Assembly: GCA_029204225.1 (NCBI GenBank)
Contig: CM055108.1
Location: forward strand, 8,306,601 to 8,370,600
Direction: 5' to 3'
Length of the DNA: 64,000 nt
Source: Diphasiastrum complanatum
Lineage: Eukaryota; Streptophyta; Lycopodiopsida; Lycopodiales; Lycopodiaceae
Part shown: one piece after another, positions 35,801-47,780 of the stretch
Position numbering within the stretch: position 1 is the stretch's first letter
Layout: each line of letters starts with the position of its first letter
Made by a program: the position numbers and the translations under genes
Notes under the pieces: generated by a model
The model's input: the letters and a program-made list of their open reading frames with translations, nothing else
Databases searched by the model: none
Told to the model about the DNA's origin: nothing

Positions 35801-37080
35801 GCATTTGGTTGTTTCGGTTCTTTTAGCTTTTATAAAGTTCCATAACAGTCTCACCCAAGGTTGAGTTGTTATAAAATCAAGGGGTCGATCATTTTTAGGT
35901 GATGCCGGAAAACTTTCCAAGAAGACGGGAAAATTATCTCCCCTACCGGAACTTTACACATAACCACTTGCTTTTCTTAACCAAAAAAAACTCGTTCAGT
36001 TAGGAATCATTACGGGTATAATTTCTTTTAATAAAGCAATGTCCAAAAAAATGCAATTTTTACAGACCACAACGTGCTTATTAAAATTATACCAGTGAAT
36101 TTAGCAAATGGTATCCAAGCCATTACACTACCGAAAAACCCATGTAGATGCAACCAAATCAAATTTACACAATTTTCAAGGCCATTAGATTCAACCTTAA
36201 TTGCCAAATAAATCTTGTAGTTCTTAACAAGTAAGAAGTGCCTATGGAATACTTCAAAAAAACAGAAAACTAATAAAAAGCTACCAGACCCCAGCCCCCC
36301 CCCTCCCCCTCCCCCTGCCAAACTTGGCCTTACAACTCACTATTTAACAACCAAAAAAACTTGTTGTTAACAAAGAGTTACACTACCCCACCAATCCCCC
36401 CCCAAATCTTCCCAAACCCACAAATTTGTAGATTGCCTTTCCTTAGTCACAGGATAGGCGTTCCTGTAATCCATACCATTCAGAGAATGGCCTTACTGGC
36501 TCACACTAACCTGCAAATTACTATCAGTTTGCCGGAAAATACAGCATAAACCTGTAAATCCAATAGGAACCTCATGCAAATCCTGTAAAAAGTCACCAAC
36601 ACTCACAACTAGTGATTAGTTTTTTTTGTGCTTCTTTACCTGCTTTCCACTGATTCAAGCCAAAACTGGTTCAATAAAAAGCAAAAGACAGCCCACAAAA
36701 CCACCTAAAACACTACTTAAAGAACAAAAAGCCATAAAAACCAGCATTTCCACTGATTGATCCAATTGCTAACGGAAAAGTGTCCCTAATGAAGTAAACG
36801 GCAATACAAATGAATTGAAAATTGAAAATTTACTTCTTGAAAACCAATATGAAGTGTCTAGACATCGAACCGATTGTATACTTGGTAGTGCACTTACCAC
36901 ACAACCGATTACACTTCAAATAAGGAAATCCACGGGAAGAATAATCCCCACTTTCACCACTTCGTTGCATACTCCATTGAATTTTCGAAAAAATGTCAAG
37001 ATTCCATATCACACAATGGAAAAATCTCCACAATTCGAGATTTCTCTTGAACACAAATCAATGGCAAAAACGTGCTCAGA
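32811..37080. other. Interior of the chromodomain gypsy remnant; no gene recognised
   Basis: No reverse transcriptase, protease or Gag motif is visible on either strand. The longest open frame (minus 35066-34614, 150 codons, hydrophobic: KLFFYKEYVDEFLNTLINPI..) matches nothing I know. Homopolymer-rich stretches (A runs; C runs at 36294-36317 and 36396-36404) are common. Parts may be further nested, heavily decayed insertions. Confidence 0.4.
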
Positions 37081-37830
37081 ATTGGCTCTCATACCAATAT
37101 AAAGTCCTCAATCCAAGGATCCTATTCTAAGCATGCCAATCACAAGCAACACAAGGGAACCTGATGGTGGTCAAACCAACCCAACCAAACCTAGATCGAA
37201 CGGATCTAGCTCCCAAGCTATGGATCAATCACTCAAAGAGGAATGAGGCATCACACCAGTAGCATCCTGCCACCGGTCATGCTATCAAGCATACACTAGT
37301 GAGAGCTCAATAGGTATACTTATACCCTCCAAGGCCCATGCACCACTAGTAGTGCACAATGACACCTCTGCATACTATCTGGGCCACATCATCCAGTTTC
37401 CCCACTGATAGACCCATACCAATCCACCATCAAGTGTTTAGGCCTACAACCATTAATTATGACCATGTACACATAAGGGCCCCAATTCTCTTATAGTCAC
37501 AATTAACTTACGGGTTGTTGGTCTACCGGTCCCTAGCGTGAACACGCTACTCGAGACCAGTCATGGGCATGACACTCACCCTCAGGCCTTCCCCTATACA
37601 TAACCATATTTCAAAGAAGCATAACAAATTCAAGAAGCCCTTCTCATTTTGCAAATTGGCAAGGAGGCACCCTCATGTTGCTTTGGCCTCCCATTGCATT
37701 TTGGGTTTTGCTTGCTTTATCGCCGAACATATATAGGCTTCATAGATTATTTATGTCTCCATTGATCTAGCTTTGATTGGTCTTTTTTCTCCCTTATACA
37801 TAGTTATGCAACTAGTAGGTTATCCACAAC

Positions 37831-37968
37831 ATATACAACCTGGCAACGCCATTTGGGCAACACCAAGTGAGGAGCTCCTAAGATATCACTATGCAACGGT
37901 TGGGATTCAAGCCTACGCCTTGCTGGTCGCAATCAACAACTCTACCCATAGATGCGCTGCGATGGACG
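37831..37968. repeat. Dispersed repeat, copy A
   Basis: Shares the series ATATACAACCTG/AGCAAC, CTCCTAAGATRTCAC, GGTTGGGATTSA, GCTGGTCGCAATCAA.., CTACCCATA, GCTGCGAT with 52336-52495 in the same orientation. It is noncoding and unclassified. Confidence 0.75.
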
Positions 37969-40560
37969 ATTGGTCTATTTTCCATGTGGATAGATTTTAG
38001 GACTTTCTATTTTTAAATGGTATCAAATTCAATACCTGGAAAAAAAATGTTGAATAGATGTTAGATATTCAAATTTGAGACTTTGCAACAAAATTCATCC
38101 ACCACTTCTCGAAATATAACACTTGTCCCAAAAGTTCGATTCACATTATCCCACAAAATTTTGAACCTTCGTTTGATATGAAAGAGCTAGAATTAATTCC
38201 AGCTTCTATGAGACCATTAATACATATTCAAGTTCTAAATAATTTCTCATTAACAATAATGGGTACATTGTTGTGTATAGATAGAACCTACTTTGATAAC
38301 AATACAAAGTCTATTTAGAGAGCTCTCTAAATATTTCCACAAAAAATATGTCAACTGGAACTTAGATCTTATTATTCATAAAAAATCTTGGAGGAAATAT
38401 TTGGCTTGTCATAGATCTTTACGAAAGACCGATCATCATAAATTGTTACAGACACCTTGCACTAACTTGGTCTTTTCTCCATGATCCATAACCTTAAGAC
38501 ACTCCCCTTGAATTTTACGAGAGCACCTAAAAGAATTGGGAATTCTTTATTGACATTTATAAAAAGAGTACATTATAAAATATCACAAAACTAGGCAATG
38601 TTAAAAAACCATAAAAACTAATTAACAACATTATAGCCAATTCTAAGACAATATCTCATTAATATGACATATAACAACTTTTCAAACTACAAAAATGGCA
38701 CCAATAGTAAATGCCAATCTTATTGCTAAAATACTTATTATAAATAATAATAATTATCATAAGGTCTTTAATTTGGAATAAAAAAAAGCTTCAAAAACTC
38801 AATATTAGCCCAATTTATGTTTTCAAAAATATGGTTAACAGAAGGTGATTCCATAAGAGAGTGTGGTCCCCACATTAATGGATCTAGAATAATGTATCAA
38901 CATCATAACTTAAACCCAAATAGTGAGCTCGACGCACAATATAGTGTGATGCCAACTACTCTCCATATCACCAACCAACAAGTCTAAAGGCTATCGATTA
39001 GGGCCTAGAACTTATCAACAAAAAATCTTCAAATTTAACTTGCAATACATCCATCTCATATTTTTAATGAAATGCTTTTACTCCCATCAATGTATTGTAA
39101 TGACCATCTCAAATCCCACGCACATAAGAAAATGAAATGCAATCTTCATTCATTTCATCAATCTAATATGGATGCAATCTCATTTGTGTTTAGCTTCCGC
39201 CAAATAATTATATATGCAATCTAATCTAGGGGGTTTATTTCAACGAGGATCCCTCAAAGACGAATTTTTCCTAATAAAAGCTTATCCACTCCTTACAAAT
39301 ACTTTTCTTCTTATAAGAAATATGAATCATCAATTTCAATAACCTCACATCTTTAAAGATGATCAAGAAATAGAGTTCTATCTAATCTAGTTTTTCACAT
39401 GGAAAAATCTAAAATCTGATTTTCAAATATATATGTATATATTTATCTATTTGAAGTGTTTTTGGTTCTGAACAAATTCACATCAATGTAAAAAATTAAA
39501 AAAAACTCATCATTTTCTCTCCACTTATTTTTCCACTCACAACTCAAGATCCTCAAAACTATAGTAATAATAACTTATTTTTCATTTGATGTGATAGACT
39601 ACGTAAACACGGAAATAGAGACTGCTGTATGTTGAAAGTACAACTTTCCTCTAAAATATCAAGCCCTTACATGTCAATTAGTCGCTTCTACTGTACCCCA
39701 CAGGCCAACCTTTTTACTCTCCAATATTATTCAAGTGTTATCATGGAGACGTCATAAATTATACTGTTGATAATAACACAGATGAGATACAACTCCAAAT
39801 CTCACAACCCATTATCCATGTGGAAGAAACGCGTTTAAAAAAGGGGTGATATATCACTAATCATGGGAGAAGGTTGTGCTACATTTCCAATAAAGAATAT
39901 ATCAAAGAAAGTTGTACATAACTGAAGCTGTTCTTTATCTGTGTAAACATATTCTGAAAGGAATTTTAAGAAACAAGACACTAGCCAGTTTAGCAAATGA
40001 AAAACACACAACAAAGGCATTTTGATGTGCAGAGGGGTGTGAACAACAGATTCATAAAAGTCAACAAATACCATATGGACTAGTAGAAGAAAAATAATGA
40101 AATATACAGTCTGTTATGTATTTACCAGCAAACAATTGAGGGCACACCCCTGCTGAATATCCGAATATCTTAGGCAAAAAATCATAAAGTAGGCAATTTC
40201 ATCCCTTGTATCTTAGATTGAGGACTTGCCAGATAGCAAATTCATGTTAGGTACAGCATGGATTTCTTTGGAGTCATTGCCACCACACGACTCAACAACA
40301 ATGTCACTTCTGTAGGTTATCCAAAGAATAACAATGACAGGATTTTCTGAACATATCTCCCCACCAACTCTCTGTGTGTGCGAACTCAGGATCAGGGAGT
40401 TAGCAAAAGCTCTTTTGTTAAACCTCCAAGCACGTGCTGGAGAGGTAAGAACAGAAAATAATAATGATCTTACGTGCCAAGTGTTGGGCTTGATGAACCA
40501 GATATACCTACCAAAGCTCCTGAGCAATAGTTTCATGGTTTCAAATGCCTATAACTCTGG
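37969..40560. other. No gene seen; lower part is downstream flank of the SPT2 gene
   Basis: AT-rich DNA without recognisable coding sequence up to about 39.8 kb. From about 40.0 to 40.56 kb it lies just 3' of the SPT2 stop codon (minus strand) and may include its 3' untranslated region. The short open frames there (minus 40213-40536, plus 40334-40615) look incidental. Confidence 0.4.
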
Positions 40561-40586
40561 CACTTTCCAAACTTTTTTCCTTGGGG

Positions 40587-42957
40587 CTACTTCTTATTCG
40601 TTTTTAGCCTCTTGAGTTTTCTTGCTCTTTCTGCTCTTTCTTCTTCTTCAAGCAACTGTGCTTCTCTGTCATCTTCCTCCCGAGCAATTCTTGCACTGCA
40701 ACAAAATGATCATAAGTCACAGCTAGCTCTTTGGAGAATCTTGATGGAAAAACAAAAGGCTGAGAATTATATCAAACTTCAGCTACATACTTTCATATCT
40801 AATAAAGCATACAGTGCAGCCATCAAAATGAAGGTGTGCCAAAGTAAAAAGAATACTGGACTTTCCTAGCCATTCAAATGAGACTCTGAGAATGCATAAA
40901 GTCTAAGTTGAGCCTTATCATGACTTAAGTCCAACTGATGATTTCAAATTGCAATTGTACAAACCTTCGTCTTTCTTCAGCTTGTATTCTATTAAAACCG
41001 ACCTCCATGTCTCTGTCATCTCCATCATCGACATCGCGGTACTTACTTGGATTATACCTGGCATTGAAAGCTCACTCAAAAGTCATAACAAGTTCATGTA
41101 TGATATAAGCAACAATAAAAAAATCACATAAAGCCAAAAACTGACCTGAACATTTTCCGAATGTAATCAGAGACTCCGCTGTAACCACCTCCAGCACCAT
41201 CCTCTTCGTCATCTACCAGAAAAGAATCCTCAGATTCATCATCAGAATCTTTAGCCTGACGCTTTCGTGAAACACCCGGCCTGCTTAACTGACTCGATTT
41301 AGGAGTTGCTGATTTCTCCAGAATCCTTTCAGTTTTTGCTTTCAATGCCTGAAAAGAAATAACAAATTTATAAAAGGTTGAACCTTATGAGAGTGTTCAA
41401 AGGTACTACTCCAATAGCTACAGGCAGAACTAAAAACCTAGGTCTAATATAGTTCTCATCCTTGAAACTGTCACTGAATTTAATCAATACTTACTGGCTT
41501 TTTGAACCCATCGTCCAGCACTCTTCTTCCTTGATCTCCACTTCGACTAGAGGAGGGCTTATTTGTGTTAGCTGGAAGCGCTTTTCGCATGGGGATGGCA
41601 TCTGCTCGAGTAGCAATTGCAAGTCCCTGCCTATCCATGCTTTTACTTTTATTACCCTCAACAGATTTTCCAGTAGCTATGTGTTTCCTCTCTGGTGATC
41701 TTGAACTTGGCAAAGAATTGCTCGGCCGCCCAGGTCCAGTTACTTTCTTTGGTGCTTCCCTGGAACCTGATACCTGTTTAGACGAAGGGGATACCATAGA
41801 GGCCTTGGGCTTGTTCTCAGCTTTGCTCTGGTTGACACCGCGATTTGTTGCTGATGAAGGAACTGAGACAGACTTTGGTCTTGGTGCCAAGCTGGAGTGT
41901 GGCCTCGCTTTCAAATTCTTATCAGGTCCAGGTGCCTGCTTTTTAGGCAAACCGGACTGTAGCTTTAAACCCTCCATTTTCTTGCGGACCTCCTGATTAC
42001 CTCTTGCTTTGGGCTTTTCCAGCAATTTTCTTGATGGTGGTGACCTGCTCCTAGTAACTTGCTTTTTCTGCTGATCTCTTGACCCATGGGTAGTTGTCAC
42101 TATACCCAGAAAGCAAAAATAGAATGACTACAACATATAAATAATAAACCCAGCTTACTAGAAGACAGGCAACAACTAGGAGCCAAACAAAAGATGTATA
42201 CCTGACTGAATCACCATCAAGAAAGTAACAGACTATGTGGATGTGTACCATCGGATGATCCCAGAATTGCAGTGAAATTTGTAATGAATGAGTCCAGTTC
42301 GTGATATTGATACTTTTATCTTGCTCTTTAATAAAGGAATTGATTTTACCTTGTTTCGAGGCAACCGAAGGCTTGCTTTCTGGAGCATGGCTGACAGGAT
42401 CAGTGCTAGAAAACAAAAAAGAATAATCACGGGCTTCTTTTAGTTTCTGAGCTTTTCGAGTAGCCTGCCAAATCAGAGGTATCCTTTTTAAACACAATCA
42501 GTGCAATGTGTATTGGCAGTACAAAAGAAGCATACAATGCAGCTTTCAACCATTCATTCATTTTGTAGAGGATTACCTCATGGATAGGCTTGGCAACTTT
42601 TGGTTCTTCTGTATATCCACTAGATTTGAGGTAAACTGAGGACTTTGAATTTGTTCCACCAGAATGCCCTGAATGAACCTTTGCAGCAATCCGCCGCTCC
42701 GTCTGACACAAAGCACAAAGAAAATCATTCTCCAGAAGACAATTCTAACAAGAAAGAGCCTGATCTACCAGACTGTCGCTTTAACTACTTAAATCAGATT
42801 ATCAGAATTTATCAAATCAGCATCGGTCTATACAACACGAACCTCTTCAGTCTCTTGCGCTCTTGCAGCAACCATTTCAGCTTCCTCCCTGGCACGAGCC
42901 TCTTCTATAATCCTTTTGGCGACTATGGGTTCCGAAGGTCCAAAAAACGAGCCAAAG
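40587..42957 (-). CDS. SPT2: SPT2-family chromatin protein, exons 3-9
   Basis: Seven exons with GT-AG borders and agreeing phases: 42957-42843, 42702-42577, 42464-42350, 42099-41495, 41348-41146, 41057-40965, 40695-40587 (stop TAG). Exon 3 encodes FGSFFGPSEPIVAKRIIEEA; exon 5 has ARDYSFLFSS. Exon 6 is long, basic and low-complexity (S, K, P, R; 201 codons). Exon 7 turns acidic (SDDESEDSFLVDDEEDG) and begins the signature block, which continues through exon 8: SGVSDYIRKMFR, YNPSKYRDVDDGDDRDMEVG, FNRIQAEERR. Exon 9 is SARIAREEDDREAQLLEEEE and a lysine-rich end. SPT2 proteins bind histones H3-H4 and DNA and assist transcription and chromatin assembly in the nucleus. The C-terminal block is the conserved SPT2 domain. 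The total is about 578 residues. Coding sequence shows no break. Confidence 0.9.
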
Positions 42958-43622
42958 CTGCGGCGACATTTTCCAGCAGGATGATTAGCTGATACACAAA
43001 GAAGTCCCCAAAATCCTGCACGTGCACAACTTCTATGCCTCAGAAACATGCAACTCCTATGATGGTGGAACAATATGCATGAAGTGAAGAGACTAACAAC
43101 AAGGTCCATGGCCAGATGACACAGAAAATCAATTTTTCAACAAAGATACACAAAAAGATCTCTACCAGAAAACAAAAGGCTTAAAACATTGGGTCATTTA
43201 ACCAATCAACACAGGCAATATACGTCAATGTCTTCATTTTCCATCATAAACCAAAATGCCACTAGTCTTTCTTAATAAATTTTCCAAACGAGAAGTTCTA
43301 CAAAGTTTCACAACAAGCAATATCACCTATCAAGCTTTTCCTGCATTATATACCTGCAAGACCTCATTCATGTATTCTAAAAAATTACCACATTATTGAG
43401 GTTCTTCATGAATATTTATGATATTCCAGGGATGGGTCTTATAAAGGCCTTGAAGGCAAAGAAAAATGGGCATTTTCTTGGACAAAGTTCCTGGCCAGAA
43501 GCAAGGACCATGCCCATAAAGTTTAAACAGAGAATAATTGTTTCTCAGGGGATCAGATCAGGGGCAGTATTTTTTTTTCAGGAGCATGGAGATGGCATTG
43601 CTTCTACTTTGCATAACCTTGC

Positions 43623-46600
43623 TGTTAGGGACCCAACTCCCTTGGGTCCCGAACCCAAACTTGAGACTGGACGATGACTGGGCCTGTAGACTTGACCAGT
43701 GAACCTGCATGGTTGTCACGTGTCAAGCAATTGATTAAACGTACAAAGCTGCAAGGTTCAAGAGGGAGTGTCAGAAATGGTGAACTCATGCAACTTTGTC
43801 GCAGCACGAACAAGAAACGAAGGTCGAACGAGAACAATTCGCGAAAGTCAACGTCCCTTGACTCGAAGCACGAACGATTCGCGAATCATTCGTGAATCGT
43901 AAACACACCTCCAGGACCGCAAAGGGACGCAAAACGGAAAACTACGAAAGAAACGAAGAGAACGAAAGCAAACGGGAGATTATGAAACAAACGAAGAAGA
44001 ATCTTTCGCGCTGCCAGCTGGCAACTCAACGGGCTTGGAGTCGTAGACTTCACGCCCAGGTGAAACGAGAGGCAACGACGGGGACTAATTGATTAGTTGA
44101 TTAGCGTTAACTAGTCTTGTTTTGCAACTAGAATAGATCCTTTGCTAGTAGAGTTGCATTTTATACTGGGGTTGCCAAGAGACTACCAGCTAGAGGTCAG
44201 GAGGAACCAGCCTCTTACCCTCGAGGATGTTGTTCGCTTCGCCAGAATCTACGATGATACTCGTATGATGGCTAAGCCTGAGATTGGTGTCTTGCCTGAC
44301 GTTAAGAAGCCTTTCTTTCCAAAGAAATCGAAAGACAAGGCAAAGGACGGGGCTTCAGGTTGAGGGAAATCGAAGAAAAGATCTACCTTGGACCAGGAAA
44401 CCTTCATGAAAGACAAAAGCGACAATCTGTGCTTCAATTGCATGGAACCAGGTCATGTCGCGAAGGAATGTCCAAAGAAACGGAAAGCTAAAGGGGCATC
44501 TTTTAAGACGCCAGGTAACTCTAGCATATCTAGTGTAGATCTTTCCTTTGCTGGTAATTCTGTGTGTGAGCATTGTTGTTTTAACATGGCTGTTTTTGGC
44601 CCTCATGACCTCATTCGAATGAAGGGGGTTGTGGGTGGTCAAACTGTAACTGTTTTATTTGACGATGGTTCCACACACAATTTTATTAACGCTAATTTGT
44701 TGCAGAAGCTAAAGGTGGAAACAAGGCAAAGTGACCACCAATACACAGTGAAACTGGCAACTGGAGCAGAAAGCCTAGTTTGGGACCGGTTAGTCCCACG
44801 TCTATCAATAGAGATTCAAGCCTATAAGGATAAATTAGACTTTCATATTATGAATCTAGATAAGGTAGATGTTATGCTTGGTAAGGAGTGGTTCTATGAG
44901 AGGAACGAGTCTATGAAGAAAAACTATGTAACACATAGTTTGTCGTTCTTACATAACGGCTCACTCATAGAATTGAATGGAAATATTGATATTTCTACTC
45001 CGTATATGCTTTCTGCTTTGGAAACTGTTAAATGTATGGATAATGTTAATTGCGGTTCTTATTTATGTTGGTTAAAAGATTTTACTTACCATGAAGAACG
45101 CAATTTGCAATTTTACAATCTCCACATGGAACTAATGTCTAATAACCTAAAGCAAGAAAACTCACCAGAAGGTGAAATTTTTAGGAAACTTAGGCAAGAA
45201 TTTAACGATGTGTTTCCTGAGCAGCTTCTTGAGGGTCTTCCCCCCTCAAGGGGTGTTGACCACGGTATTAAACTGATTCCTGGTAGTTCACCTATGTATC
45301 CATATAGGATGAGTACTACTGAAGAGGATGAAGTTTATAGGCAACTGCAAAATTACCTTAAGGTGGGCCATGTAAGGCCTAGTAAATCTCCCTGGGGGGC
45401 ACCTGTGTTCCTTGTTGATAAAAAAGACGGAGGTACTCGTCTTTGTGTGGACTTTAAAAAGTTGAATAAATTAACAATTAAAAACCGTTATCCCTTGCCG
45501 CGAATGGATGAGCTGGTTGATCGACTGCATGGTGCAAAGTACTTCACGAAAATCGATTTGAGATCAGGGTATCATCAGATTCGCATAAAAACTGAGGATG
45601 TTGAAAAAAACAGGTTTAGAACTAGGTACGGCCATTATGAATATCTGGTCTTACCATTTGGCTTGACAAATGCTCCAACGACTTTCCAACAGATGATGAA
45701 CGATCTTCTTCGTCCATATCTGGAAAAGTCCGTAATAGTCTACTTAGATGATATTCTCATCTATAGTAAGACCTTGGAGGAGCATGAGGAGCATCTCAGG
45801 ACTATCTTGAAGTTACTTCGACAGGAGAAGCTTTTTGCCAAGGAGTCCAAATGTGTGTTCTTCCAGAAAAGGTTGTTATACCTTGGTCACATCATTTCGG
45901 ACCATGGGTTGGAAATTGACCCAAATAAAGTCCGACAAGTACATGAATGGCCTATCCCTAAAACCATCCGGGAGGTTAAGTCCTTTTTGGGCTTTACAGG
46001 GTTTTTTCATAGATTCATCTTAAACTATGCATTAATTGCATTGGCCTTGACGAATGTCCTCAGGGGGGCTAAAAGAGTTAGCCGCCACAGTAAGTTCAGT
46101 ACTCCGGTTACTTGGACTGAAGAGTTGAATCAGAGTTTTGAGAACCTCAAATACTGTGTAACTGCAGCGCCTATTTTACACATGGTGGATCCTAACAAGC
46201 CGTATGTACTTGAAACGGATGCCAGTGACTATGCTATAGGCATAGTCATATATCCAGATGGTAGACCAGTAGCTTTTGAAAGCAAAATGTTGGACCCTGC
46301 TCAAAGGCGATATTCCACCTATGACAAGGAACTTTTTGTTGTTATTCATGCCCTGAAAGTTTGGAGACATTATTTGTATGGCTCCCAAATTACTATAGTT
46401 ACTGACCATCAAGCGTTAAAGTATATTAACGATGCGGTCGACCTTAGGGGTCGTAAGGCCAAATGGTCAGAGATGCTCCAAGAATTTCATTATGACATTG
46501 AGTACCGGAAGGGTACTTCTAATAGTGTCGCGGATGCCTTAAGTCGGATTGGAGAGGTTAATCAGTTAAACTTTTCTGAGATCCAATCTCAGTTGTATCT

Positions 46601-47780
46601 GTCCTTAAGAGATTTGTGTAAGACCGATAGGTACTTCGGTCGTATTTGGCTAGACGTCCTGGCAGGTTCTTCTAGATCTAGTGATGAGCTTGGAATGCAG
46701 GATTCCAAGATTTCTCCTCAGGACAAGATACAGAGAGACTATTCCATTAGGAATGGATTACTTTTTCGGAATGGAAAAGTTTGTGTGCCAGAAAATAATG
46801 ATATAAGGGGCCAAATACTACATGAATGTCATGACAGCCCGTGTGCAGGGCACCCTGGCGCTCAAAGGACGCTTGACTTAGTAAAAAGGAACTTTTACTG
46901 GCCGAATTTAAAAAGTCAAGTGGAGGCATATGTTCGCAAGTGTGCGCAATGCCAAGTTAACAAAGCTGAAAGACTTAAGGCAGCTGGTTTGTTAATGCCC
47001 TTGAAAATTCCTGAAAGAAAGTGGGAAAGTATTTCCATGGACTTTGTGGTTGCGCTACCTCAGACGGGGAAGCAAAATGATGCCATTTGGGTAATAGTTG
47101 ATAGGTTAACTAAAATGGCGTAGTTCATACCAACCAAGCAAACTGTCAAAGCTTCGGAGCTTGCACAGCTTTTCGTGGAAAAGTTGTTCAGGTTGTTTGG
47201 TTTGCCGAATGACATTGTTAGTGATTGAGACCCAAAGTTCACTGGCAAATTCTGGCAAGCGGTCTTTGAGAAATTAGAGACCACTTTAAGTTTGGGATCA
47301 TCAGATCATCCTGAATCGGATGGTCAGACAGAGAGGACAAACCAATCTATGGAAGATATGTTTCGGGCACATGTTTCCAGAAGACAGTCGGATTGGGAAA
47401 GGTACCTTCCAATGATTGAGTTTGCGTATAACAGCGCAAAGCACTCCGCGACAGGTTTTAGTCCATTTTCTCTGATGTATGATTTCCAGCCTAGGGCTCC
47501 CATTTCAGTGGGCCTCAAAGGCCTCAAGGTTAAGGCACCAGTAGATTTCCTGCATGATATGCAAGAAATAAGGACTTGTAGAGTCACCAAAGCCAATGGC
47601 CAAAGAGGAGAAAGAGATGTTGGGGTTGTTAAAGACGATGAGCCTAAAGGAGATGAGATGGAGAAGGGGGGTGCTGATGATGAGGAGGAGGTGAAGGAGC
47701 TTTTCAATGCGGGGTGTGTCACCATGCAAGTTGATTGGGAGACTAAGACACAATTTGATCCAATCTCATCCTTGTCATAG
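43623..47780 (+). mobile_element. Ty3-gypsy element in the SPT2 intron, 5' LTR start to truncated integrase
   Basis: TGTTAGGGACCCAACTCCC at 43623 looks like an LTR start and holds a small inverted repeat (GGGACCCAA...TTGGGTCCC). The area to 44100 is GAA- and CGAA-rich. Gag remnant and pol follow to 47570, where homology to integrase ends abruptly. No primer-binding site, polypurine tract or matching 3' LTR was found, so the element is truncated at its 3' end and probably deleted between LTR and gag. Confidence 0.65.
44142..47780 (+). pseudogene. Gypsy Gag-Pol: knuckle, protease, reverse transcriptase, RNase H, integrase
   Basis: One reading frame covers the whole stretch to 47123, interrupted only by TGA at 44361. 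It starts in late Gag (ELHFILGLPRDYQLEVRRNQ), then CFNCMEPGHVAKEC (CX2CX4HX4C) and protease VLFDDGSTHNFI (DDG at the active site). Reverse transcriptase follows with GGTRLCVDFKKLNKLT, VLPFGLTNAPTTFQ and VYLDDILIYS; RNase H with ETDASDYAIG, YDKEL, TDHQ and VADALSRI. Integrase has the HHCC domain, MDFVVALP, SD*DPKFTGKFW and DGQTERTNQ, so its three catalytic acids are present, but stops lie at 47121 (TAG) and 47227 (TGA). The type is close to plant chromoviruses. After 47570 the frame continues with non-retroviral sequence to 47780. Confidence 0.92.

Larger units (their letters stand above)
32066..37574 (-). mobile_element. Chromodomain Ty3-gypsy remnant (minus strand)
   Basis: A 60-bp sequence beginning, on the minus strand, TGTCATGCCCATGACTGG occurs at 37574-37516 and 32127-32066. 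At the lower copy it is immediately preceded (minus strand) by a polypurine tract, AAGGGGTGAAGAA, as expected for a 3' LTR start. A Met-like primer site (TGGTATGAGAGCC, 37094-37082) bounds the 5' LTR (about 37095-37574). Integrase and chromodomain remain near the 3' end; the rest of the interior is unrecognisable. The 3' LTR is recognisable only over its first 60 bases. Confidence 0.65.

Noticed and set aside
41565-41996. 143-codon plus-strand frame
   Set aside because: Opposite strand of SPT2 exon 6, which has clear splice sites and family motifs on the minus strand.
42051-42497. 148-codon minus-strand frame read straight through
   Set aside because: It runs through an SPT2 intron; the GT-AG exons 42464-42350 and 42099-41495 explain the coding signal better.
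47324-47725. 133-codon minus-strand frame
   Set aside because: Antisense shadow of the gypsy integrase; serine/proline-rich without motifs.
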